A stretch of DNA of 64,000 nt from Salinarchaeum sp. IM2453 (lineage in GTDB: Archaea; Halobacteriota; Halobacteria; Halobacteriales; Salinarchaeaceae), in NCBI RefSeq assembly GCF_019693215.1, contig NZ_CP081183.1, positions 933,226 to 997,225 on the forward strand, written 5' to 3'. This document shows positions 27,283 to 36,450 of this stretch, one piece after another. Positions within the stretch are counted from its first letter, which is position 1. Every line of letters starts with the position of its first letter. The notes beneath the pieces were generated by a model. It was not told where the DNA came from, ran no database searches, and saw only the letters and a list, made by a program, of their open reading frames with translations. The translations under genes and the position numbers were made by a program.

Positions 27283-27837
27283 TTATTTCGCAGCTAGTTT
27301 GTCGAGCAACTGAAGGATTTGTTCAGTGTTTCCGTCCATCTTACCAAGCAGTGCACGAAATGTCGCTTTTTGCTTATCGGTCACATCAATTGGGACCATC
27401 CCCTTGCCAGGTTGTCCATAGACGACAGTGGCTCCAGTCGGGGCAAGGATAACAGCTGGCACAGCAGCTAAATCTTCTTCACCATCGACAAGGATTGTAG
27501 CGGCTGTATCTGAGTTGATTCCATCAGCAAGAGCGGTGATGAGTTCTTCAGTGATTGTGCCGGGCGGGTTTGTGATCTCCAGTTGATTAGGACGCTGAGT
27601 AACAAGAGATTCAATGTCTTCAGCGACGGACTCTCGTTCCGTTCGACCATCAATTACAGCGAGATGAGGCCGGAAGTCAGCACGCTCTAAGTGCCATGTG
27701 ACAATATCACCAACCGCAATCACTGGTGGGGAAAGGTCACTAATTAACGTCGCTGTGTCTGTATAAATTGGTCCAAACGGACCCTTGAATGCTGGGCGAA
27801 GATCTGACGGTAAAGAGACAGACACATTGCTTGGCAC
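27283..27837 (-). CDS. GTP-dependent dephospho-CoA kinase
   Basis: Last step of archaeal coenzyme A synthesis, phosphorylating dephospho-CoA with GTP (DUF359/PF04019 family). 184 residues; the family's opening LRPAFKGPFGPIYTD and PPVIAVGDIVTWHL are present, followed by RTERESVAEDIE and ILVDGEEDLAAVPAVILAP with the conserved acidic residues, and YGQPGKGMVPIDV. It begins with GTG, whose position is fixed because the stop of spt4 lies three bases upstream. Placement right after spt4 and rpoE1 is the common archaeal arrangement. Confidence 0.93.
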   Translation of the reverse strand: MPSNVSVSLPSDLRPAFKGPFGPIYTDTATLISDLSPPVIAVGDIVTWHLERADFRPHLAVIDGRTERESVAEDIESLVTQRPNQLEITNPPGTITEELITALADGINSDTAATILVDGEEDLAAVPAVILAPTGATVVYGQPGKGMVPIDVTDKQKATFRALLGKMDGNTEQILQLLDKLAAK

Positions 27838-27839
27838 GG

Positions 27840-28037
27840 TTATCGAACCTTAAGAGCGTATGGGCCTGGTTCAGTCACTTCCATTTCTTCAGCAATTTTG
27901 CTTTTTTCGGGGTGTGCAATCACAACGTATCCTGCCCAATCTTCGGTCAGCGAAGTAGATCCACACGCCGGACAGATTTCTTCATCAGGCTCAACGACAC
28001 GGTGGCAGTCATGACAGACTAACCGATCCTCTGCCAT
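27840..28037 (-). CDS. spt4: Transcription elongation factor Spt4 (RNA polymerase subunit E'')
   Basis: 65-residue zinc protein that pairs with Spt5 and keeps RNA polymerase processive. The zinc ribbon is CHDCHRVVEPDEEICPACGS, followed by LTEDWAGYVVIAHPEKS, the Spt5-contacting strand. Its ATG shares one base with the stop of rpoE1 and its own stop lies two bases from the kinase start, so it is embedded in the eif2g-PIN-rpoE1-spt4-kinase operon. Confidence 0.95.
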   Translation of the reverse strand: MAEDRLVCHDCHRVVEPDEEICPACGSTSLTEDWAGYVVIAHPEKSKIAEEMEVTEPGPYALKVR

Positions 28038-28609
28038 TATGAATCACCTGCAGTAGCTTCCTGCTTTCGCCGCTCTTCCTCCAACCACTGGTGTTTTCCA
28101 AGACCAGGCTGTTTTGCTGTGAGACCAATCTTGGAATCGCGTGGATTTCGTTCGTCGATTGACATAGTGACGATCCGAGCGCGAACAGGATCATTCTGCC
28201 CAATAATTCGATCAGATTCACCTGACGAAAGTTGCTGATTTTCAGCATCAAAGGAAAGATACTCATCAGATATTTGGGAGACGTGAAGTAGTCCATCAAC
28301 TGGCCCAATGCCAACGAATGCACCGAACTCAACAACTTCAACGACATTACCGTCGACAACTTCCTGCATTTCAGGCTTGTATGTAAGCGCATCAAATTCA
28401 GCTTCATAGTAAACGCCCGGCCGGTTAGGAAGAACTCGGCCGTCACCGATGTCATGGACTTCGGTCACAGAAACGATGGACCCAAGATCTTCGTCCATTT
28501 GACCTTCAAGTTTCTCTTGCAGTAACTCACGAACTAACTCTGGCGTTACATTCGCAAGTTCTTCTGGCGGTACTTCAACCGTATCGCGAACTCGAACCCG
28601 TTTATACAT
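28037..28609 (-). CDS. rpoE1: DNA-directed RNA polymerase subunit Rpo7 (E')
   Basis: 190-residue stalk subunit that partners with Rpo4 (F) and binds nascent RNA. MYKRVRVRDTVEVPPEEL is the conserved tip-domain start; the C-terminal S1/OB domain has VVEVVEFGAFVGIGPVDGLL, its hallmark. A tail of about 30 charged residues follows. Within the operon the upstream PIN gene stops three bases before its ATG, and spt4 overlaps it downstream by one base. Confidence 0.96.
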   Translation of the reverse strand: MYKRVRVRDTVEVPPEELANVTPELVRELLQEKLEGQMDEDLGSIVSVTEVHDIGDGRVLPNRPGVYYEAEFDALTYKPEMQEVVDGNVVEVVEFGAFVGIGPVDGLLHVSQISDEYLSFDAENQQLSSGESDRIIGQNDPVRARIVTMSIDERNPRDSKIGLTAKQPGLGKHQWLEEERRKQEATAGDS

Positions 28610-28612
28610 ATA

Positions 28613-29011
28613 TTATGGCTCCGTGATTGCTAATTTGTTTGTGCCGCGTAAACTAATAATGGGCACACTAGTACTCAGGATACGCTCCTGTAGTGCTTGG
28701 TCGTTTGTAACAACATAGTCTGCGGTTCCCTCTTGTGCGAGTTCAACAACTGCATCATCAGCATACGATACTTCCGTGCTGATTGGAACACAGCGATCCG
28801 TTGCAAGGTCGTGTCCTACACTTGCTGCGATGCCTTCTTCACCACCTTTATCTGAGAGTCTGCGGAGTTCCTCAATGACTGGTTGGGGTACCAACACCTC
28901 GATATCGTCCGTATGGCTCCGTAACACGCGTTCGATCTCATCGAAGAGTCGAACATCGAGTTCGACTGGCATCATCAACGCGTTCGTGTCAACAATAACA
29001 GTTGTCGTCAT
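28613..29011 (-). CDS. PIN domain protein (Fcf1/Utp24-like)
   Basis: 132-residue PIN nuclease of the type that sits between aIF2-gamma and RNA polymerase E' in archaea and is related to eukaryotic Fcf1/Utp24, which cuts pre-rRNA. The metal-binding acids are visible: VDTNALMMP at the start, [21 protein letters not shown] and [10 protein letters not shown]. Start at the ATG ending at 29011, which overlaps the eif2g stop by 4 bases. Role in rRNA processing or quality control is an inference from context and family; it is not a toxin by neighbourhood since no antitoxin gene is adjacent. Confidence 0.9.
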   Translation of the reverse strand: MTTTVIVDTNALMMPVELDVRLFDEIERVLRSHTDDIEVLVPQPVIEELRRLSDKGGEEGIAASVGHDLATDRCVPISTEVSYADDAVVELAQEGTADYVVTNDQALQERILSTSVPIISLRGTNKLAITEP

Positions 29012-30240
29012 TGGATAAGTGTTCCGATGCCGATAAGCCGCCACCTAGATCCAACCCGTCGGTTAATTGCAATTGTGTCGCCTTCCTGCGCACAAACAGG
29101 TCGTTTGAGTCGGACATCACACTCGCCATCACGAGCACTGGTTACAGATCCAACGGTAGTCGCCGTTCCGACGGTAAGCATCAGCGGTTCGCCGGTCGAG
29201 ATTTCATCGACAGATCCTTCCATCTCACCGACAATTCGGTCAAGGAGATCGACCTTCATTGTGAATTGATCCCACGTAGGGGGGAGTGAACCAGGTGGAC
29301 CAGCAAGTTGTCCGGCAAGGGCGTCACCTTTAGTCAGAGCAGGATCAAGGCCCGTTCCAACACCGAGGAGTCCTCCTGGTGTCGCTTCTTCAATCATGTC
29401 TCCTCCAGCTTGGAGCGACCGAACTGTGGTGGTAATCGGCTTGTACTTAGATTTGCCTCCTTCTTCGACCTCGCGACCAGGATGGATCTCAATTTCATCC
29501 CCAGCTTCAAGGGTGCCACTTGACAGGCTTCCGCCAAGAACACCGCCAAGCAAATCATTCCACGTTGCACCGGGTCGGTTAATATCAAAGCTACGCGCTA
29601 CCTGCATCCGTGCATCAGTGTCTGGGTCACGGTCTGGCGTTGGAATTTCTTCTTCAATCGCTTGCATAAGAAGGTCAATATTAACCTCTTGCTGTGCACT
29701 AATTGGAACAATCGGGGCGTCTTCAGCAACGGTACCAGCAACAAACTCTTTGATTTCTTCCGCGTTTTCCATTGCCTGCTGACGATCAACAAGGTCGATC
29801 TTGTTCTGTGCAATGACGATGTTCTCAACGCCAATAATATCAAGTGCCATGAGGTGTTCCTCTGTCTGTGGTTGAGGAACTGGTTCATTAGCACTAACAA
29901 CCAACACAGCACCGTCCATAATTGATGCGCCAGAAAGCATCGTCGCCATCAGAGTTTCATGCCCTGGAGCATCTACAAAGGAAACAGTTCGGACTATTTC
30001 ACTTTTTGAGCCGTCAGGACACTCTTCATCAACCGTGTAGGCTTCTGGGGTATCAAGATTAGGACATCGACGGAATGTCGAGTCAGCATACCCCAGTCGA
30101 ATAGAAATCCCACGCTTCATCTCTTCGGAGTGTTGGTCGGTCCACTCGCCACTCAGTGCCTGGACCAGTGTTGTTTTACCGTGATCCACGTGGCCAACAA
30201 GACCGATGTTTACCTCCGGATGTCGATGGTGTTCTGCCAT
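29008..30240 (-). CDS. eif2g: Translation initiation factor aIF2 gamma subunit
   Basis: GTPase core of aIF2, which brings initiator Met-tRNA to the ribosome. 410 residues. G1 is [14 protein letters not shown] near residue 17, G3 [12 protein letters not shown]4 AQNKIDLVD, with two beta-barrel domains after residue 205. The zinc knuckle region has only two cysteines ([21 protein letters not shown] is the span), as in other haloarchaea that I recall. It is the first gene of the operon; the 150 bases upstream form a divergent promoter region shared with argS. Confidence 0.97.
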   Translation of the reverse strand: MAEHHRHPEVNIGLVGHVDHGKTTLVQALSGEWTDQHSEEMKRGISIRLGYADSTFRRCPNLDTPEAYTVDEECPDGSKSEIVRTVSFVDAPGHETLMATMLSGASIMDGAVLVVSANEPVPQPQTEEHLMALDIIGVENIVIAQNKIDLVDRQQAMENAEEIKEFVAGTVAEDAPIVPISAQQEVNIDLLMQAIEEEIPTPDRDPDTDARMQVARSFDINRPGATWNDLLGGVLGGSLSSGTLEAGDEIEIHPGREVEEGGKSKYKPITTTVRSLQAGGDMIEEATPGGLLGVGTGLDPALTKGDALAGQLAGPPGSLPPTWDQFTMKVDLLDRIVGEMEGSVDEISTGEPLMLTVGTATTVGSVTSARDGECDVRLKRPVCAQEGDTIAINRRVGSRWRLIGIGTLIQ

Positions 30241-30390
30241 AGAGGATATAGTCTTAGTATAATTTCGCTGTGAATGAATGATAAACCTACTGTTCTATAG
30301 GCGGAGCAAGTCAAACTGTATACGTCCTCAACATCATAGCGTTCGGACTGTCCCGTTATCCATAAATCAACTGCTACTCTACTCCGTGAC

Positions 30391-32157
30391 ATGTTCCTTG
30401 CAGCCAAGCAGGAGATTAAAGATGCACTTGAGAGCGCTCTTTCTGATCTAAGCTATACGACAGAAGACCTTGGAATTGAACGTCCACCAGAGGATGTTGA
30501 TGCAATCATTGCGTCAAGTGTTGCTTACCGACTTGCAGGAAAAGCACAGGCACCGCCACCAAAAGTTGCAGAGGAAATTGCAGGGGAAATTAACACTGCC
30601 GAGCTCCAATATATTGATGAGGTAACTGCTACAGGCGCATATGTGAATTTTGAGCCCTCTTCAGAGTATCATATTCGGACTCTGGAAGCTGGTCAAAATG
30701 AAAAATATGGAAGACGCCCAGACAAACAGAAGTCAGTTGTCGTTGAGCATACCAGCGCAAATCCGACAGGACCAGTCCATGTTGGCCGAGCACGAAATCC
30801 GATCATTGGAGATGCAATTGCCAGACTGCTAGACTACGCCGGATTTGATGTGGAAACACATTATTATGTAAATGATGCTGGACGACAGATTGCGACATTT
30901 ACCTGGGCATACGAGACATTTGATGAGACAGAGTTACCAGAACCAGAACGAGACAAGCAAGACTATGATTTAGTCCGGTATTATCGAAAAGGGAACACAT
31001 TTCTCGAAGAAGGGCCAGAAGAAGAAGTCGAAGTCGCAGAAGAAGAGATTGCAGCGATTATGCAAGGTTTAGAGGAAGGTAAGCCGGAAACATACGATCG
31101 AGTAAGTGAGGTCGTCGACACTGTTCTTTCGGGAATGCAGGATACACTTAATCGGCTTCCTGCAGAATTTGATGAATTTATCAAGGAGACAAAGTTTATT
31201 CGTGATGGATCGACAAAAGAGATAGTCACACAGCTTAAGAAAACAGAATACGCGCAGGAAACTGAAGACGGCGCGTGGGAGCTAAAACTAGACGATTTTG
31301 GATTTGAGAAGAATCTCGTTTTCGTACGGTCAGATGGAACATCGTTGTATACAACACGGGATATTGCACACCACAGCTGGAAGTTTGATAACTTTGATCG
31401 GGCGGTAACAGTGCTTGGAGAGGATCATAAGCTGCAAGCAAAGCAACTCAGCACTGCATTAGAGTTACTTGGTGAAGATACAGACGCATTAGATTCGATC
31501 CATTATTCATGGGTGAATCTCCCAGACGGAACAATGAGCACCCGCGAGGGTAAAGGGATTGATCTCGATGACCTTCTGGATGAAGCGGTTGCAAGAGCTA
31601 AAGAAGAAGTCGAGAAGCGACTCGGAGACCGGGTAAGGGAAGAAACATTGACTGAGGAGAAAATTGAGCAAATTGCTCATCAAGTTGGAATCGGAGCAGT
31701 TAGATACGATATTGTTGCCAAGCAACCAACAAAGCAGATTACGTTCAAATGGGAGCAGGCACTTGACTTTGAAGCACAGTCAGCACCATATGTACAGTAC
31801 GCGCACGCACGGTGTTCGGGAATCATCGAGGAAGCAGCGGCTGCAGGGATAGCCAGGCCCTCACCTGAAAAGATCACGACAACAGAACTTGAAACGGATG
31901 CAGAAGTTGATCTAGTAGAAACAGTTGCCCGGTTTCCAGCAGTAGTCGAGGATGCAGCAGATGAGTTACAACCTCACGTTGTTGCAACCTACACGAGGAC
32001 AATTGCAGACAAATTCAACGGATTCTATCGAGAATGTCCAGTGCTTGATGCAGAAGGAAAAACACAACAGCAGCGACTTGCAATCGTCGTCGCAACAAAG
32101 CATGCGATCCAGAACGCACTAGATATTTTGGGTATCGACGCACCAAATATAATGTGA
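30391..32157 (+). CDS. argS: Arginyl-tRNA synthetase
   Basis: Class I synthetase charging tRNA-Arg, 588 residues. The N-terminal additional domain (about 1-105) contacts the D-loop, the HIGH motif is [14 protein letters not shown], and [17 protein letters not shown] replaces KMSKS, as in most ArgRS. The C-terminal DALR anticodon-binding domain includes [10 protein letters not shown] and [18 protein letters not shown]. It is divergent from eif2g and convergent with the MinD-like gene; a hairpin pair separates their 3' ends. Confidence 0.97.
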   Translation: MFLAAKQEIKDALESALSDLSYTTEDLGIERPPEDVDAIIASSVAYRLAGKAQAPPPKVAEEIAGEINTAELQYIDEVTATGAYVNFEPSSEYHIRTLEAGQNEKYGRRPDKQKSVVVEHTSANPTGPVHVGRARNPIIGDAIARLLDYAGFDVETHYYVNDAGRQIATFTWAYETFDETELPEPERDKQDYDLVRYYRKGNTFLEEGPEEEVEVAEEEIAAIMQGLEEGKPETYDRVSEVVDTVLSGMQDTLNRLPAEFDEFIKETKFIRDGSTKEIVTQLKKTEYAQETEDGAWELKLDDFGFEKNLVFVRSDGTSLYTTRDIAHHSWKFDNFDRAVTVLGEDHKLQAKQLSTALELLGEDTDALDSIHYSWVNLPDGTMSTREGKGIDLDDLLDEAVARAKEEVEKRLGDRVREETLTEEKIEQIAHQVGIGAVRYDIVAKQPTKQITFKWEQALDFEAQSAPYVQYAHARCSGIIEEAAAAGIARPSPEKITTTELETDAEVDLVETVARFPAVVEDAADELQPHVVATYTRTIADKFNGFYRECPVLDAEGKTQQQRLAIVVATKHAIQNALDILGIDAPNIM

Positions 32158-32165
32158 AGTACCTC

Positions 32166-32250
32166 GGAGTACCTTGGGGTCAAGTCGTCCAAGAATCCCC
32201 GATTCTTGCGATCACGAAAACCGGAGGTTTTTCGACGACCCCGAGGCACC
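32166..32250. terminator. Nested/double hairpin between argS and minD-like gene
   Basis: An outer pair CTTGGGGTC / GACCCCGAGG encloses two smaller stems, AAGAATCCCCGATTCTT and CGAAAACCGGAGGTTTTTCG. It lies between two convergent genes and probably ends both transcripts. A closely related pair of hairpins is found within the repeat element at about 33638-33690, so this is likely a mobile hairpin unit. Confidence 0.6.
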
Positions 32251-32271
32251 CTGCCTGCTTTTTTCTGTAGA

Positions 32272-33294
32272 TTATCGAAGAAGTCGGGAGAAAAACCCTC
32301 CACCGTCTTCGGATTCTTCTGTATCATCTGAACCCTCATCAGTGGATTGTTCATCAGTTGATGAATTTGTATCAGCATCATCAAGAGCAAGAACAGGACT
32401 ATCATCTGCAGGACCTTCGTCTGAGGATTCGGAGTCAGAAGAAGACGAATTGATGTCGATATCTTCCATTTCGAGTTGCTCGATATCAATATGCAGTTGC
32501 CCGTCTTCTACATCAATGGCATCCATGGTGGTCAGTTCAATTGAATCGAGACCGGCATCAGCAAGGGGATCAGATTGTTCAGATACAAGTTGTTCGTCAC
32601 CAGTGATCCGTTCAGCCACTTGCATAAAACCAGCGGTCGCATCAGAGTCAGGAAGTTCAAGTACATGAGGTATGCCGGTCTCATGAGAAGCCTGAACGGC
32701 TGAGTCTGATGGAATGGTGCCAAGAATCATATGCTCATCCGTGAACGACTCTGGAAGAGTATCACCAGATGTTGTCTGGTTAACGATCAGACCTGCAACT
32801 GCTCCGTCGAGACGGTGTATTAGCTCGATTGTCGTGTTAGCATTTTCGAGCGAAGCCTCTTCGGGAGTAGTAACAATAATAGCAGCATCTGAGAGTCGGA
32901 GTGGTAAGACTGTCTCGTGACTAATTCCAGCTCCAATATCCAAGAATACATAGTCATATCGGGAGCGAAGATCCGAGATCACCGATTCAAGAAGGGATGT
33001 GTCGGTCTCAGTATATGACTCAACATCAGATCGGCTTGGAATGATCGTTACACCACCAGCAGCGTCGTACTCTGCATCAGTGAGATCAGCATCATCAGCT
33101 AAAACTTCATGTAGTGTGGGTCCGGAAGGATCAAGCGCAAACCAGCCGTTGAGATTTGCCATGCCCAGATCAAGATCGACGATAGCGACATCGTAGTCGA
33201 GTTTAGCGATTGCAACGGCGACATTGGCAGTCGCTGTTGTTTTTCCTACACCACCTTTTCCACTGGCAACTGCGTAAACTGTGTCCCCGCTCAT
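32272..33294 (-). CDS. MinD-like P-loop ATPase with acidic tail
   Basis: 340 residues. The ATPase domain (about 1-235) has the intact deviant Walker A ASGKGGVGKTTATANVA at 10-26, switch I VDLDLGMANLNG, and Walker B YVFLDIGAGISHETV where the usual DxPAG/DTPPG appears as DIGAG. After it comes a tail of roughly 100 acidic Ser/Asp/Glu-rich residues, ending in a short basic/amphipathic GGGFFSRLLR that could serve as membrane anchor like MinD's terminal helix. Haloarchaeal MinD paralogues are linked to positioning of chemotaxis arrays and archaella rather than division; which function holds here is not determinable. A divergent 775-base gap with repeats separates it from prf1. Confidence 0.9.
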   Translation of the reverse strand: MSGDTVYAVASGKGGVGKTTATANVAVAIAKLDYDVAIVDLDLGMANLNGWFALDPSGPTLHEVLADDADLTDAEYDAAGGVTIIPSRSDVESYTETDTSLLESVISDLRSRYDYVFLDIGAGISHETVLPLRLSDAAIIVTTPEEASLENANTTIELIHRLDGAVAGLIVNQTTSGDTLPESFTDEHMILGTIPSDSAVQASHETGIPHVLELPDSDATAGFMQVAERITGDEQLVSEQSDPLADAGLDSIELTTMDAIDVEDGQLHIDIEQLEMEDIDINSSSSDSESSDEGPADDSPVLALDDADTNSSTDEQSTDEGSDDTEESEDGGGFFSRLLR

Positions 33295-33369
33295 CGCGTT
33301 CTATTGAATCTATAACACGGGAATGGTCTTAATTCCTTGCAGAATTAGCTGGGGACAGAAACGAGACGG

Positions 33370-33425
33370 ATTTTAACATTTGGAGGCTGCGTCCCCGTCC
33401 TCAAGAAGCGACCGGCGTGAGCGAG
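33370..33425. repeat. tnpB C-terminus-like remnant, second dispersed copy
   Basis: Minus strand reads TTCTTGAGGACGGGGACGC followed by AGCCTCCAAATGTTAAAA, nearly the same as 26699-26735. Plus strand would encode a C-terminal V-P-V-L-K-K ending. It lies at the proximal end of the 33295-34069 gap, which contains no supported gene. Confidence 0.4.
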
Positions 33426-33509
33426 TAAAGCGATGATAAGCAGTTCGCGTCTCTGGCCTGTGGGTGCGAGATAAATACAGATTACAATGCGGTGAAGAGC
33501 ATCGCTGCC

Positions 33510-33960
33510 GGAGATTGTGATTGACCACCTCCCACCCGTGAACAGGGTGAGATTCCCATGGCACCGCACCGCTGGGTTGGGAGTTTCAGGGTTGCAGTCC
33601 AATCGGCATGACCGGACTACTGGCAGGGTTGTTCGAAAATCGGAGATTTTCGTGATGATGAGACTCTTCGATTCTCGAACCACCAAGCAGCGTCTCCGAT
33701 CCCGGCATGGGATTCAGCGTTACCGTGCTGATCGGAATCCACAACCAGCGGCTTGAAGGGGATGCCTTCAGACGTGGTGTGGCCCGAATCCCGATATTAT
33801 CCGTTTATTCGGGCGGCAAGGACGCCTCGGTGCAATCGTGGCTATGTCTCGATCACACATAACACTCCGGAATAGCTCAATCTCGTGGAGAGATTCCCAG
33901 TTGTCGGCTTCATCCCACGGCTAAAGCCGATGAGCGCTCGCCTCGCTACCGCTGTAAATC
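33510..33960 (-). repeat. Roughly 0.4-kb repeat element, copy E3
   Basis: Read on the minus strand: head TTTACAGCGGTAGCGAGGCG (about 33952-33933), tail of the head hairpin GATGAAGCCGACAACTGGGA, a 100-base diverged part, then GATAATATCGGGATTCGGGC, ACACCACGTCTGAAGGC, AAGCCGCTGGTTGTGGATTCC, a hairpin insert, and CCAGTAGTCCGGTCATGCCG, ending with a GC hairpin and GGTCAATCAC near 33517. Element E4 at 42766-43128 has the same blocks in the same order in the opposite orientation. No intact reading frame is present. Likely a tnpB-less derivative of an IS1341-type element. Confidence 0.65.
33638..33690. repeat. Double-hairpin insert within element E3
   Basis: CGAAAATCGGAGATTTTCG and a neighbouring imperfect stem around CTTCGATTCTCG form two hairpins absent from E4. 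The arrangement, two stems joined by a segment with CATCACGAAAA (minus strand), resembles the unit at 32184-32244. Confidence 0.5.
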
Positions 33961-33988
33961 CATTGCCTGCAGACGTCTCGTGGTGAAT

Positions 33989-34050
33989 GGGCCAACAGTC
34001 AACTGGCCCTCAGGTCAGGGGGGTTGAATGTCAACAGGTACTTACCCCCT
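33989..34050 (+). promoter_or_regulatory. Inverted repeats just upstream of prf1
   Basis: GGGCCA-N9-TGGCCC (33989-34009) is followed by AGGGGG (34017-34022) and CCCCCT (34045-34050) enclosing TTGA-ATG-TCAA. The second repeat ends 19 bases before the prf1 ATG, where it could act as an operator or an RNA hairpin near the ribosome entry. An end-of-element origin is also possible, given the GGGGTTGA motif. Confidence 0.4.
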
Positions 34051-34069
34051 GTGAAACTACTAGACAATA

Positions 34070-35320
34070 ATGACTACTCAGGAGGCAGAAGAAGACTCGG
34101 GCCGTCGGAAATACGAATTCCGGAAGGTCATCGAGCAGCTACAGGAGTACGAAGGGTCAGGAACACAACTTGTCTCCATTTACGTTCCACCAGATAAACG
34201 AATTAATGAAATTGTTCAGCATGTTACTACAGAGCACAGTGAAGCAGCGAATATTAAATCAAAGCAAACTCGGACAAACGTCCAAGATGCGCTGTCTTCA
34301 ATAAAAGCGCGGTTGCAGTATTATGACGAGCCACCGGAAAATGGAATGGTATTGTTTTCGGGCGCCGTGGACTCGGGGGGCGGACGAACAGACATGGTAA
34401 CGAAGGTGCTGGAAAACCCACCAGATCCGATTCAATCATTCCGGTATCACTGTGACTCTCATTTCCTGACGGAACCGCTTGAGCATATGCTGGCTGATAA
34501 GGGACTGTATGGGCTCGTTGTGCTTGACCGACGAGAAGCAAACGTCGGATGGCTCAAAGGAAAGCGTGTTGAGCCGGTCAAGTCAGCAACATCATTGGTA
34601 CCTGGCAAACAGCGGAAAGGAGGCCAGTCCGCACAACGATTCGCTCGATTACGCTTGGAGGCTATCGATAACTTCTATCAAGAAGTCGCTGGGATGGCAA
34701 ACGAGTTGTTCGTTCCCAAGCGTCACGAACTAGATGGTGTCTTAATTGGCGGACCTTCGCCGACCAAAGAAGAATTTGTAGATGGAGACTATCTACACCA
34801 CGAACTTCAGGAGAAAGTACTTGGAAAATTTGACGTTTCGTACACCGATGAGTCGGGACTGTATGATCTTGTTGATGCAGCAGAGGAGGCACTCGCTGAC
34901 GCAGAGATCATGGAGGACAAGCGGTTAATGAAGGAGTTTTTCAGCGAGTTACACGGAGGAGAGCTGGCGACATATGGATTCAAACCAACGCGGCAAAACC
35001 TGATTATGGGCTCAGTAGACACACTACTAATCAGTGAGGATTTGCGCAAGGATGTAGTTGTATTCGAGTGTGGAGAATGTGGCAATACAGATTACGAACT
35101 CATTGATCAGCGTCACGATACACCAGAGCACAACTGTTCAGAGTGTGGGGAGCCAGTCACAGCAACAACTCGGGAAGATGCAATAGACCACTTGATTAAT
35201 ATAGCTGATCAACGTGGAACGGGTACGGAATTTATTTCAACTGACTTCGAGAAAGGAGAGCAACTGTACAATGCGTTTGGTGGAATAGCTGGAATCCTTC
35301 GATACTCAACAAACGTGTAA
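34070..35320 (+). CDS. prf1: Peptide chain release factor aRF1
   Basis: Recognises all three stop codons and releases the finished protein. 416 residues, standard for archaeal RF1. The N-terminal domain carries the NIKS-like stop-codon loop, seen here as NIKSKQTRTNVQ, domain 2 has the peptidyl-hydrolysis GGQ loop in KQRKGGQSAQRFARLR, and the C-terminal domain has a mini-zinc-ribbon CGECGNTDYEL with CSECGEP. The upstream gap is unusual for a housekeeping gene: it is filled with transposon-like repeats and inverted repeats up to 19 bases before the start. Confidence 0.97.
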   Translation: MTTQEAEEDSGRRKYEFRKVIEQLQEYEGSGTQLVSIYVPPDKRINEIVQHVTTEHSEAANIKSKQTRTNVQDALSSIKARLQYYDEPPENGMVLFSGAVDSGGGRTDMVTKVLENPPDPIQSFRYHCDSHFLTEPLEHMLADKGLYGLVVLDRREANVGWLKGKRVEPVKSATSLVPGKQRKGGQSAQRFARLRLEAIDNFYQEVAGMANELFVPKRHELDGVLIGGPSPTKEEFVDGDYLHHELQEKVLGKFDVSYTDESGLYDLVDAAEEALADAEIMEDKRLMKEFFSELHGGELATYGFKPTRQNLIMGSVDTLLISEDLRKDVVVFECGECGNTDYELIDQRHDTPEHNCSECGEPVTATTREDAIDHLINIADQRGTGTEFISTDFEKGEQLYNAFGGIAGILRYSTNV

Positions 35321-35362
35321 ACATTTTTATATTAATTCCCTGAATGTCTGATTGGTTCTTGA

Positions 35363-35743
35363 TTATAAAAATTGCTCAAGATGTCGGATACGGCGATCCA
35401 AGTCAATTGCTGGGTTAATATCTGGGTCACGGTTAATACGTGATAAGGTGCTAAAAACGTCGACACCAGCGTGCTCTAACTCGGAAACGAGTTGCTGAAT
35501 TTCACTCCGATTGCTTGCGATAGAGTCGAGTAAGTAGAACAACAGAACAACCCCTGATCCGGCTTCACCACTAGGATAATGATCAGTTATAACTTGTGGT
35601 GAGACAGGATCAGAACCCCCTGAAGCAACACGAAAACAGATAGGACACTGGCGAACGACACCTGCTTGTTCAGGAGTATATTTCCGAAACTGATTGGGTA
35701 CGGCAACAGGAAGCGCAGTGACATCGTGATCACACGGTTGCAT
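35363..35743 (-). CDS. DUF6276-like haloarchaeal protein
   Basis: 126-residue protein with a CDHDVTALPVAVP opening and CPICFRVASG, giving a possible zinc site with three or four ligands, and a helical second half: VLLFYLLDSIASNRSEIQQLV, then HAGVDVFSTLSRINRDPDINP. This matches my recollection of the haloarchaeal DUF6276 family; no function is known to me. It is convergent with prf1, about 40 bases apart. Confidence 0.75.
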   Translation of the reverse strand: MQPCDHDVTALPVAVPNQFRKYTPEQAGVVRQCPICFRVASGGSDPVSPQVITDHYPSGEAGSGVVLLFYLLDSIASNRSEIQQLVSELEHAGVDVFSTLSRINRDPDINPAIDLDRRIRHLEQFL

Positions 35744-35898
35744 AGTGGTTGTCTGGTTTGGAAGAACATGTTAGTTATGCTACGTCATAGTTCAACGTTC
35801 AGGCAGTTCAGGTAAGGTTTGTCCTGAATCATGTTTTTGACAGTGTATGAAAGAACAAATGCGATTATTTAACGGAACGAATAACATAGTATTAGTTA

Positions 35899-36450
35899 AT
35901 GACTGTGATTGCCACTGTTGGATTGCCGGGGAGTGGAAAAGGGGAAGCAGCAACTGTTGCTGAAGAATTAGAGATTCCAGTTGTGGTGATGGGCGATATT
36001 ATTAGAGAGGAGTGCCGTAAGCGTGATTTGGATCCATCGATACATCATGGGGAGGTGGCGAAAAATTTGCGTGAAGAGAATGGTCCAGCTGCGATTGCTG
36101 AATTGTCGCTTCCACGAATCAAAACGTATCTGAGAGGAAATGATATCGTACTCGTAGATGGAATTCGAAGTGACGAAGAGCTTGAGGTATTTAGAGACGA
36201 ATTCGATGACTTTCAGTTAATTAGTATTGAAGCACCATTTGAGACACGGTTAGAACGGCTTGATGATCGAGAACGTGATAGTACCGACACAAAAGAAAAG
36301 TCACTTCGTAAGCGAGAGCAGCGTGAATTAGATTTTGGGATGGGAGAGGCGATGGACCAAGCCGACATCCAGATCAAAAACACGGAGTCTCTTGAGGAGT
36401 TTCATAGGAAAATCAAATCACTACTGACGGAGGATGTGCAAGCACCATGA
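35899..36450 (+). CDS. UPF0200 family P-loop kinase-like protein
   Basis: 183-residue P-loop protein similar to dephospho-CoA and nucleoside-monophosphate kinases. Walker A is VGLPGSGKGEAATVAEEL near residue 7; MGDIIREECRKRDL is the substrate-side helix, VLVDGIRSDEELEVF the Walker B-like strand, and RLERLDDRERDS the lid region. Conserved across archaea, substrate not established to my knowledge. Its stop overlaps the start of the UPF0201 gene by 4 bases (36447-36450), so they are coupled. Confidence 0.88.
   Translation: MTVIATVGLPGSGKGEAATVAEELEIPVVVMGDIIREECRKRDLDPSIHHGEVAKNLREENGPAAIAELSLPRIKTYLRGNDIVLVDGIRSDEELEVFRDEFDDFQLISIEAPFETRLERLDDRERDSTDTKEKSLRKREQRELDFGMGEAMDQADIQIKNTESLEEFHRKIKSLLTEDVQAP

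Noticed and set aside
28613-29011. Toxin call for the PIN protein next to eif2g
   Set aside because: No antitoxin gene is adjacent and the eif2g-PIN-rpoE1 order is a conserved archaeal housekeeping arrangement.
33345-33686. Open frames on the minus strand at the proximal end of element E3
   Set aside because: They overlap repeat blocks and hairpins, show no conserved protein pattern apart from the tnpB-tail-like ending, and are not kept in copy E4.
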